This document shows, piece by piece, positions 5,523 through 11,889 of a DNA stretch of 11,889 nucleotides. The position numbers and the translations under genes are program-made. The DNA is from Cellvibrionales bacterium (GTDB lineage Bacteria > Pseudomonadota > Gammaproteobacteria > Pseudomonadales > JAHEGP01). The stretch's first letter is position 1. Every line of letters begins with the position of its first letter. The DNA lies in the NCBI GenBank assembly GCA_024645065.1, contig JAHEGP010000078.1:1-11889 (forward strand), given 5' to 3'. Below the pieces are notes generated by a model that searched no databases, was not told the DNA's origin, and was given only the letters and a program-made list of their open reading frames with translations.

Positions 5523-7514
5523 ATGATTCCTGAACTCGGTAGTTTCTGTCTTGTGCTGGCTCTGTGCCTGGCGGTGGTGGTTGCGGTTGTGCCGTTGTGG
5601 GGCAGTTACAAAAACCAGGGGGTGCTCATGGCGATGGCCTCGCCCCTGACCGCCGGCGTGTTCACATTCACTGCCATCGCCTTCGCGCTGCTGCTGGTGG
5701 TGTTGATCAACGATGACTTTTCGGTCAACTACGTTGCCGCAAGCTCGAATACCCAGCTCCCGGTCTATTACAAGATCAGCGCGGCCTGGGGCGGGCATGA
5801 GGGCTCGCTGCTGCTGTGGGTGCTTATCCTCGCGGGATGGTCCGTCGCCGTGGCCGCTTTCTCGAAAAGCCTGCCTCTGGCGATGAGAGCGCGAGTGTTG
5901 TCGATAATGGGAATGATCACTGTTGGGTTTTTGCTGTTCATCCTGATGACATCCAATCCCTTCGCGCGCAGCCTGCCGTTTTTTCCTCCCGAGGGCAACG
6001 ATCTCAATCCGCTGTTGCAGGATATCGGGCTGATCTTTCATCCTCCGATGCTGTACCTCGGTTATGTCGGTTTTTCGGTTCCGTTCGCGTTTGCCATTGC
6101 AGCCCTGCTCGGTGGCAGGCTGGATGCGGCCTGGGCGCGCTGGAGCCGACCCTGGACCAATCTCGCCTGGGCCTGCCTTACCCTGGGTATTGCGCTGGGT
6201 AGTTGGTGGGCCTACTACGAACTGGGTTGGGGAGGCTGGTGGTTTTGGGACCCGGTTGAAAACGCGTCCTTTATGCCGTGGCTCATGGGGACGGCGCTGG
6301 TGCATTCCCTGGCGGTCACCGATAAACGCGGCGTGTTCCGCAGCTGGACTGTGCTGCTGGCCATCTTTACCTTTTCTCTCAGCCTGCTGGGCACTTTCCT
6401 GGTGCGTTCCGGTGTGCTCACATCGGTGCACGCCTTTGCGGCAGATCCGTCACGGGGCATGTTCATTCTCGTGTTTTTGTTCATAGTGGTCGGTGGCTCG
6501 CTGTTGTTGTTTGCCCTGCGCGCGCCGCAGGTGACGCAGTCGTCCAGGCTCAACTTCCTGTCATTGGAGAACTTTCTCCTGATCAACAACGTCATTTTAT
6601 TGGCCGCCTGCCTGACAGTATTGTTCGGCACCCTGTTTCCGATTGTGGCGGACGCTCTGGATCTGGGTAAGTATTCGGTTGGCGCACCCTATTTCAACGC
6701 CGTGTTTCTGCCGATGATGTTGGTGCTGATGGTGTTTATGGGAACCTCCGCGTGGTTATCCTGGAAGCAAACACGTGCGTTCAACTGGCAAAGAACCTTG
6801 CTGGTGCCTGCATTGGCAGCCATGCTGTTGGGCTTTGCTTTCCCATCGGTCTACGGCGGCGAATTTAACTGGAAAGCCGTGCTGGGCAGTGTCTTCGGCT
6901 TCTGGCTGGTGCTGCACACAGTGGCCGGGGCGGTCCAGAAATCCCGCCTTTCGCGACGGGGCGTTGCCGGCCTGACAAAGCTGTCGCGCTCCTACTGGGG
7001 TATGGTACTGGGGCATATCGGTTTCGCGGTGGTGGCCTTCGGTGTCATCATGACGACGCAATTCAGCGTCGAGCGCGATGTCAAGCTGGCCCCCGGGCAG
7101 AGCGCAACCCTTGGAGATTATGAGTTCCGCCTCGACCAGGTCTCGGCTGTAGAAGGTTCCAATTACCTCTCTGATATGGGCTTCGTAACGGTAAAGCTGA
7201 ACGGCGAAACCGTTGCGACCCTCTATCCCGAGAAGCGTCGCTACCTCGCTTCAGGGCAGGTCATGACGGAGGCCGGTATCGATGCGGGTTTATTCCGCGA
7301 TCTTTACCTGTCGCTCGGTGAACAACTCGAAGGCGGTGCCTGGGCGGTTCGGGTACAGGTCAAGCCCTTTGTACGTTGGTTGTGGTTGGGCGGCATTCTG
7401 ATTGCGCTGGGCGGGATATGGGCAGTTATGGACCCACGCTACCGCAAAAAACTGGTGGTTGGGAGAAGTCGTTCGAAAGCACAGGGCAACCTGGCAGCGG
7501 GTGCAAGCGTATGA
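5523..7514 (+). CDS. ccmF: Cytochrome c heme lyase subunit CcmF
   Basis: This 663-residue multi-pass inner-membrane protein is the core of the heme lyase. It accepts heme from CcmE, binds a structural heme b, and attaches heme to apocytochrome c together with CcmH and CcmI. The tryptophan-rich signature WGGWWFWDPVENASFMPW starts at residue 236. The conserved histidines are at His173 (IFHPPMLYLGY), His261 (LVHSLAVTD), His303 (SVHAFAADP) and His498 (LGHIGFAVVAFG). The first three share E. coli CcmF numbering and the last corresponds to its His491. A large periplasmic domain follows at about 515-610, before a final membrane helix. GGGAG (5512-5516) sits 6 nt before the ATG. The length is normal for the family (about 640-670) and I see no frameshift. 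Confidence 0.97.
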   Translation: MIPELGSFCLVLALCLAVVVAVVPLWGSYKNQGVLMAMASPLTAGVFTFTAIAFALLLVVLINDDFSVNYVAASSNTQLPVYYKISAAWGGHEGSLLLWVLILAGWSVAVAAFSKSLPLAMRARVLSIMGMITVGFLLFILMTSNPFARSLPFFPPEGNDLNPLLQDIGLIFHPPMLYLGYVGFSVPFAFAIAALLGGRLDAAWARWSRPWTNLAWACLTLGIALGSWWAYYELGWGGWWFWDPVENASFMPWLMGTALVHSLAVTDKRGVFRSWTVLLAIFTFSLSLLGTFLVRSGVLTSVHAFAADPSRGMFILVFLFIVVGGSLLLFALRAPQVTQSSRLNFLSLENFLLINNVILLAACLTVLFGTLFPIVADALDLGKYSVGAPYFNAVFLPMMLVLMVFMGTSAWLSWKQTRAFNWQRTLLVPALAAMLLGFAFPSVYGGEFNWKAVLGSVFGFWLVLHTVAGAVQKSRLSRRGVAGLTKLSRSYWGMVLGHIGFAVVAFGVIMTTQFSVERDVKLAPGQSATLGDYEFRLDQVSAVEGSNYLSDMGFVTVKLNGETVATLYPEKRRYLASGQVMTEAGIDAGLFRDLYLSLGEQLEGGAWAVRVQVKPFVRWLWLGGILIALGGIWAVMDPRYRKKLVVGRSRSKAQGNLAAGASV

Positions 7515-7551
7515 TCGATAGGGCCGGTTGCAATCACGAGGTAAGGGTTTG

Positions 7552-8079
7552 ATGGGGCGGCTCAAGTTGTTCCTGCCTTTGCTGGTATTTATCCCGCTTG
7601 CGATACTGTTGATCAGGGCGCTGGATTTGGACCCCTCCGAGCTGCCCTCGGCACTGCTCGACAAGCCTATGCCCGGATTCGAACTGCCGTCCCTGCAGGA
7701 GCCCGAGCGGATGCTGCGAAGGGAAGACCTGGTGGGCGAAAAAATGCTGGTCAACGTCTGGGCCACCTGGTGTCCCTCGTGCATGGTTGAACACCCATGG
7801 CTGGTGAAGCTTGCGCGGGATTATGGCGTCAAGATCGTAGGGCTGAACTACAAAGACGAACGGCAGGCCGCACTGGGATGGTTGCAACGTTACGAGAACC
7901 CCTTTGCCCTATCTGTGTACGACGTGGACGGCAAACTGGGACTCGACATGGGTGTTTACGGGGCTCCAGAAACCTTCGTGGTGGACAGCGCCGGTATCAT
8001 CCGCTTCAAACATGTCGGGGTTATCGACGACAAGGTGTGGCAGGAAGTGCTGCAACCCGTCCTGCAGGAAATTGACTAG
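7552..8079 (+). CDS. ccmG: Thiol:disulfide interchange protein CcmG (DsbE)
   Basis: A 175-residue membrane-tethered thioredoxin-fold protein facing the periplasm. It keeps the CxxCH cysteines of apocytochrome c, or CcmH, reduced, using electrons from DsbD. One N-terminal anchor covers about residues 5-24. The active site is WATWCPSC (Cys74, Cys77), and the cis-proline loop is GVYGAPET (Pro139). The acidic residue next to cis-Pro (Glu140) and the NYKDERQAALGWL segment (99-111) are typical of CcmG and absent from general thioredoxins. ATG 7552 is preferred over an in-frame TTG 24 bp earlier, because the ribosome-binding sequence GAGGTAAGGG (7538-7547) lies between the two and would fall inside the longer frame. 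The spacing to ccmF is 37 bp and to ccmH 8 bp. Confidence 0.95.
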   Translation: MGRLKLFLPLLVFIPLAILLIRALDLDPSELPSALLDKPMPGFELPSLQEPERMLRREDLVGEKMLVNVWATWCPSCMVEHPWLVKLARDYGVKIVGLNYKDERQAALGWLQRYENPFALSVYDVDGKLGLDMGVYGAPETFVVDSAGIIRFKHVGVIDDKVWQEVLQPVLQEID

Positions 8080-8087
8080 AGACCTCC

Positions 8088-8582
8088 GTGACCATGTCCA
8101 TTCCGCTTCGCAACGCTTTTCGCTTGTTATTCCTGGGCCTGCTGCTGGCCATCCAGCCGGCCGGTGCAGTTATCGAAACCTACGAGTTCGATACCGAACT
8201 GCAACGCCAGCGCTACCAGGATTTTATCGAGGAATTGCGCTGCCCCAAGTGCCAGAATCAAAACCTGGCCGGTTCCAACTCTCCTATATCGGCGGATTTG
8301 CGCCGCGAACTACACCGCTTGTTACTCGAAGGTAAGAGTGATACGGAGATTATCGACTACATGGTCAGCCGCTACGGGGAGTTCGTTCTCTACCGGCCTC
8401 CACTGAATAAACACACCCTTGCCTTGTGGATTGTGCCCGCTGGATTGCTGATGTTGGGTGCAATCGCAGTGATACTGTTACTGCGGCGCCGGACCCACAT
8501 CGATACCGCCGCCGACGACGAGAACCTGCACCAACAGGCAGAGCAGGTGCTGGCGCGCTACCAGCGGGAGGAGGAAAAGTGA
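8088..8582 (+). CDS. ccmH: Cytochrome c maturation protein CcmH (short, CycL type)
   Basis: A 164-residue exported, membrane-anchored thiol protein that handles the apocytochrome cysteines in concert with CcmG and CcmF. A signal peptide runs to about AGA-V (residues 25-28). The periplasmic helical bundle carries the motif LRCPKCQNQ (Cys52, Cys55), which is the family RCxxC site. HRLLLEGKSDTEIIDYMVSRYGEFVLYRPP follows the usual pattern, split here by a membrane helix at about 109-131 and a short cytoplasmic tail. It is the short form, with the TPR part encoded separately as ccmI, unlike the fused E. coli CcmH. The start is ambiguous: GTG 8088 has better spacing to GAGA (8079-8082), while ATG 8094 two codons later is the stronger codon. 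The stop overlaps the ccmI start. Confidence 0.94.
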   Translation: MTMSIPLRNAFRLLFLGLLLAIQPAGAVIETYEFDTELQRQRYQDFIEELRCPKCQNQNLAGSNSPISADLRRELHRLLLEGKSDTEIIDYMVSRYGEFVLYRPPLNKHTLALWIVPAGLLMLGAIAVILLLRRRTHIDTAADDENLHQQAEQVLARYQREEEK

Positions 8583-9832
8583 GTTTCTGGTTGCTGGTCG
8601 GTGCGTTGACATTATTGGCCGTTGGTTTCGTTGTTCTGCCGCTGTTGTGGTTGCGCAAAGGCGTGAAGCAGCAGGAGGTTCCCGCAGACCTGGTCAGTAT
8701 CGCGCTGATCAAGGAACAACTGGACGAGCTTGAGCAGCAAAGCCAAACGGATTTTATCACCGAGGGCGATTACCAGGAGCGAAAGCGCGAGCTTGAGCTG
8801 CGCCTGGTCAGCGATGCAATGCAGGCGACCGAGGTGCCCGAGCAGGGCAATTTCCGCGCGGTGGTGATAGCCGTCGGCTTGCTGTTACCACTGGCGAGCT
8901 GGCTGCTTTACCTGCAGTGGGGCAGCGCCGATGCATGGAATTTGAGCCAACGCTATCAGGCGATTAACGAGCAATTGGCAAAAGGCGAGGGCAATGCTGA
9001 CCAAACCATGGCATTCGTAGCCGACCTTGCGCATTACACCCAACAGGGTGGTAGCCCGGATTGGCTCTTCCTTCAGGCACAGCTTTATATGCAATTGGGG
9101 GTGTACCAGGCGGCGGCAGACAGTTACGCCAGGGTTGCGGAGCAGCAGCCCGGCAGCGTTGAAGTTCTGGCTCGCCAGGCCCAGGCGCAGTATCTTGCGG
9201 GCGGGCGCAAGATCGACAGCAGGGTTAACCAATTGATCGAGCGGGTTTTAGCAATCAACCCCCACCAACCCACCGTTCTTGGTATGCAAGGGATGGATGC
9301 CTTCGAGCGCGCCGACTATACCGCAGCCATCAGTGCCTGGGAGCAAGCCATACGCGGTATGCCCCAGGGCTCGCAGTCGGCCCAGGTACTGCAGCAGGGC
9401 ATTCGCCAGGCTCGCGCGGCGCTAGGGGAGTCGGGAGTCGAGGTGGCTGATACAGGCTCCGCAAACGGTCGGGCTCCCACTGCTACGGGCTTTCGCGACG
9501 GGATCAAGGTGCGGGTCGAGCTGGATCAGCAAGCAGCGGTAAGCCCCGGGTCAACGGTGTTCGTGATAGCGCAGGCACCGGAGGGTGGCATGCCCTATGC
9601 GGTGGTGCGCTTGCCGGTAGAGGGCCTGCCGACGGAAGTCACCCTCGATGACAGCACCGCGATGGCGCCGGGCAACAGCCTCAGCAAACAACAGAAAGTC
9701 AAAGTGACCGCGAGGGTGTCACTGTCGGGCAATGCCATTGCCCAGGCAGGAGACTGGCAGGGTCGTAGCCAGGTGCTGACGCCTGATACCTTGCCTGAGC
9801 TGGTTGCGATTCGTATTGACCAGGAAATCTAG
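8579..9832 (+). CDS. ccmI: Cytochrome c maturation TPR protein CcmI (CycH)
   Basis: This 417-residue protein acts as the apocytochrome c chaperone that presents the substrate C-terminus to the heme lyase. Two membrane helices at about residues 2-25 and 93-113 flank a cytoplasmic loop with a coiled-coil, leucine-rich character (about 40-80, IKEQLDELEQQ). A periplasmic TPR region follows at about 120-290, with repeat-like units around WLFLQAQLYMQLGVYQAAAD and AFERADYTAAISAWEQAI. A final beta-rich domain covers about 315-417 (VFVIAQAPEGGMPYAVVRLP). I take GTG 8579 as the start: it overlaps the ccmH stop as GTGA, GGGAGGAGG lies just upstream, and the frame before it has no membrane-protein character and lies inside ccmH. 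This is the last gene of the ccm cluster. Confidence 0.93.
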   Translation: MSFWLLVGALTLLAVGFVVLPLLWLRKGVKQQEVPADLVSIALIKEQLDELEQQSQTDFITEGDYQERKRELELRLVSDAMQATEVPEQGNFRAVVIAVGLLLPLASWLLYLQWGSADAWNLSQRYQAINEQLAKGEGNADQTMAFVADLAHYTQQGGSPDWLFLQAQLYMQLGVYQAAADSYARVAEQQPGSVEVLARQAQAQYLAGGRKIDSRVNQLIERVLAINPHQPTVLGMQGMDAFERADYTAAISAWEQAIRGMPQGSQSAQVLQQGIRQARAALGESGVEVADTGSANGRAPTATGFRDGIKVRVELDQQAAVSPGSTVFVIAQAPEGGMPYAVVRLPVEGLPTEVTLDDSTAMAPGNSLSKQQKVKVTARVSLSGNAIAQAGDWQGRSQVLTPDTLPELVAIRIDQEI

Positions 9833-9997
9833 GCGCAGCCCCGCAAGCCGCCTCTGCAAAAGCGCCGGCCAAAGGGTTCTTCTGGCCGGGCCCATCAAAA
9901 AAGCGTAGTGATCGGTGTCCTAAATCGCTAAACTATCGGGTTTGGTGGCCAACCGGCCCCTTTTGTCAATCATAATACACCAGTTTTTATTTAAACT
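9833..9997 (+). other. Intergenic region ccmI-smc with hairpin
   Basis: The 165-bp gap begins with an inverted repeat: CCGGCCA (9865-9871) pairs with TGGCCGG (9883-9889) around an 11-nt loop. No T-run follows on the plus strand, which continues CCCATCAAAAAA, so it is not a standard intrinsic terminator for the ccm operon. On the minus strand it is followed by CGCTTTT, but no gene reads that way here. The last 40 bp before smc are AT-rich, with a CATAAT (9971-9976) that could be a -10 element and no clear -35 partner. Confidence 0.5.
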
Positions 9998-11889
9998 ATG
10001 CGACTGAAGTCTATCAAACTTGCGGGATTCAAGTCCTTTGTGGACGCGACAACCGTGAATTTCCCCTCCAACATGGCAGCAGTGGTCGGCCCCAATGGCT
10101 GCGGCAAATCCAATATTATCGACGCGGTGCGCTGGGTTATGGGGGAAAGCTCCGCGAAAAACCTGCGGGGCGAGTCAATGACCGATGTCATATTCAATGG
10201 CTCGAGCAGTCGCAAACCGGTAGGCCAGGCATCCATAGAATTGGTCTTTGACAATAGTGAAGGCGCGCTAGTTGGTGAATATGCCGCCTACAGTGAGATC
10301 TCTATCAAACGTATTGTCAACCGCGAAGCCGAGAGCATCTACCAGCTCAATGGCAGCCGTTGCCGTCGCAAGGACATTACCGATATCTTTCTCGGTACCG
10401 GATTGGGGCCCCGCAGCTACGCGATCATAGAGCAGGGCATGATCAGTAAACTGATCGAGGCCAAGCCCGATGAATTGCGTATTTTTGTTGAAGAGGCGGC
10501 GGGTATCTCGAAATACAAGGAGCGTCGGCGAGACACGGAAAACCGGATTCGAAGGACGCGGGAAAATCTCGAGCGCCTGACTGATATTCGGGAGGAGCTC
10601 GAGCGTCAGCTACAGCACCTCAAGCGCCAGGCTCGTACCGCCGAGCGCTACCGCGAACTGAAAGCCCGGGAACGGCTGGTCGCCGCGCAGCACATGGCCA
10701 TCCAGTGGCGAGATCTGGATGAGCAAAGCGCCAGCCAGGGGGCGGTAATCCGTGACCTTGAGGTTCGCCTTGAAGAGCAGTTGGCCCAGCGAGTGGCTGC
10801 AGACACCGGTATCGAGAAACTGCGCAATCGGCACGCCGACCAAAACGAGGCGTTCAACACGGTTCAGGCTGAATTCTATCGACTGGGTGCCGATATTGCC
10901 CGTGCCGAGCAGCAAATACAGCACCAGCGCGAGCGTGAGCGGCAACTGCGCCAGGATCTGGAGCAGACCGAGGACAATCTGCGCCAGTCCGGTCAGCACA
11001 TTGAGCACGACCGGGAGCGACTGGCTTCGTGGCGGGAAGAATTAGAGGCCATCGAGCCGGAATTGGCATTGAGTCAGGCCGGGGTGGAGGAGTCTGCCGA
11101 GTTGCTGTTGAGCGCCGAAGAGAGCATGCAGCGGTGGCAGCAGGCCTGGGACGAGTTTAACCAGCAAGCCGCCAAACCCCGTCACCAGGGTGAAGTGGAA
11201 CAGTCCCGAATCCAGCATTTGGATCAGGTCATGCAACGTCTCGGGCAGCGCCTGCAGAAGCTGGAGCGGGAGTCTGCCGACATCGTGGTTGACGATGACG
11301 AGGAAACGGTCGGCATACTCCAGGAGCGCGTCGCTGAAATCGAGTTGACGACTGAAGAACTGGAGCAGGAACAGGCCTCGCTGCAAGCCCGGATCGCGGA
11401 CCACAGGCGACGAGACGAGACGCTGGCCAATGAGATCAACCAGCTGCGCGGCACTTTCCAGCAATCCCAGGGGCGACAGGCGTCCCTGGAAGCCTTGCAG
11501 CAGGCGGCGCTCGGGCAGGATGACGTCACTGCAAATTGGCTTGGCCAGCACCAGTTGGATCAGGCGCCGCGCCTGGCCGATGAATTGAGCGCTCAGCCCG
11601 GCTGGGAGAAGGCCGTTGAAACGGTGCTTTGCGACTTTCTCCAGGCGGTAAGAGTCGACAGCATTGAGCAGCTGTCGGGTCAGCTCGCTGACACCGATGG
11701 CGCCAATCTGGTGTTCTTTGACCAGCACTCAGACAATGCCCCAGCTGATAAGGTGCGCCCGCTGGTGCCCCTCGCAGACAAGGTTGCCGGCGCCGGGGGA
11801 ATGCTGGGCGGTATTTTCTGCACTGACGATTTGCCGGAGGCACTGCGCCAGCGTGCCCAGTTGGGCACGGGCGAATCCCTCATTACCCG
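9998..11889 (+). CDS. smc: Chromosome partition protein SMC, N-terminal part (cut by window edge)
   Basis: The frame is open from ATG 9998 to the right edge, giving 630 residues plus two bases; bacterial SMC is usually about 1150-1200. SMC is the ATPase of the SMC-ScpAB condensin that loads at the origin and organises sister chromosomes. The N-terminal head starts MRLKSIKLAGFKSF and carries Walker A GPNGCGKSN (31-39) and the conserved RWVMGESSAKNLRG. IEQGMISKLIEAKPDELR, then FVEEAAGISKYKERRRDTE, leads out of the head. Residues about 170-510 are Glu/Arg/Gln-rich coiled coil. From about 515 the sequence becomes globular (WLGQHQLDQAPRLADEL, GWEKAVETVLCDFLQAVRV), the start of the hinge. The second coil and the Walker B/signature head lie outside. 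No Shine-Dalgarno sequence precedes the ATG. MukB, RecN and SbcC do not fit this N-terminus. Confidence 0.95.
   Translation, partial: MRLKSIKLAGFKSFVDATTVNFPSNMAAVVGPNGCGKSNIIDAVRWVMGESSAKNLRGESMTDVIFNGSSSRKPVGQASIELVFDNSEGALVGEYAAYSEISIKRIVNREAESIYQLNGSRCRRKDITDIFLGTGLGPRSYAIIEQGMISKLIEAKPDELRIFVEEAAGISKYKERRRDTENRIRRTRENLERLTDIREELERQLQHLKRQARTAERYRELKARERLVAAQHMAIQWRDLDEQSASQGAVIRDLEVRLEEQLAQRVAADTGIEKLRNRHADQNEAFNTVQAEFYRLGADIARAEQQIQHQRERERQLRQDLEQTEDNLRQSGQHIEHDRERLASWREELEAIEPELALSQAGVEESAELLLSAEESMQRWQQAWDEFNQQAAKPRHQGEVEQSRIQHLDQVMQRLGQRLQKLERESADIVVDDDEETVGILQERVAEIELTTEELEQEQASLQARIADHRRRDETLANEINQLRGTFQQSQGRQASLEALQQAALGQDDVTANWLGQHQLDQAPRLADELSAQPGWEKAVETVLCDFLQAVRVDSIEQLSGQLADTDGANLVFFDQHSDNAPADKVRPLVPLADKVAGAGGMLGGIFCTDDLPEALRQRAQLGTGESLIT

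Noticed and set aside
4707..6431. A 574-codon open frame on the minus strand, antisense to ccmD, ccmE and ccmF
   Set aside because: Its product is rich in His, Gln, Arg and Pro with no domain I recognise, as expected of an antisense shadow in GC-rich coding DNA. The plus strand carries three clearly conserved genes, and there is no ribosome site that would favour the minus frame.
8426..8578. A 51-codon N-terminal extension of ccmI in the same frame
   Set aside because: It lies inside ccmH in another frame and encodes an Arg/Ala/Gly-rich stretch unlike any CcmI start. GTG 8579 with GGGAGGAGG upstream and a GTGA overlap is the natural start.

Overview
The window reads as a chromosomal core region of a gammaproteobacterium of the SMC-containing, non-enteric kind (Pseudomonas / Cellvibrionales / Halieaceae-like). 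This rests on the ~326-residue 'cytosolic-type' malate dehydrogenase, the TtcA form of the tRNA thiolase, a complete System I (Ccm) cytochrome c maturation operon, a bacterial SMC rather than MukB, and a PEP-CTERM-type sorting signal at the left edge, a trait of biofilm- or exopolysaccharide-forming environmental and marine Gram-negatives. The lineage below class level is inference.

Layout from left to right: the last 28 codons of a (+) gene ending in a VPxPA-type PEP-CTERM tail (2-88); two hairpin terminators (111-148 and 183-204) between it and the convergent gene; mdh on the (-) strand (229-1209); a 277-bp divergent promoter region; ttcA (+, 1487-2383); a 142-bp gap with a TATAAT promoter element; the ccm cluster ccmA-ccmB-[175-bp gap]-ccmC-ccmD-ccmE-ccmF-ccmG(dsbE)-ccmH-ccmI (+, 2526-9832); a 165-bp gap with a hairpin; and the first 630 codons of smc (+, 9998 to the right edge).

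The nine ccm genes form one pathway. CcmA and CcmB make the ATPase/permease that drives release of holo-CcmE. CcmC and CcmD load heme onto His124 of the chaperone CcmE. CcmG and CcmH keep the apocytochrome CxxCH cysteines reduced. CcmI captures the apocytochrome, and CcmF with CcmH ligates heme. All key residues I could check are present (Walker motifs, the CcmC and CcmF histidines and WWxWD motifs, CcmE His124, CcmG WCPSC, CcmH RCPKC). The set therefore looks complete and functional. No apocytochrome gene lies in the window.

All genes look intact apart from the two cut by the window edges. I see no mobile elements, tRNA or rRNA genes, CRISPR arrays or obvious horizontally acquired DNA. I found no convincing undescribed system. 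The points worth a second look are modest: the PEP-CTERM tail, a ccmC frame whose only plausible start is TTG behind a strong Shine-Dalgarno match, the unexplained ccmB-ccmC gap, and an smc start with no Shine-Dalgarno sequence.
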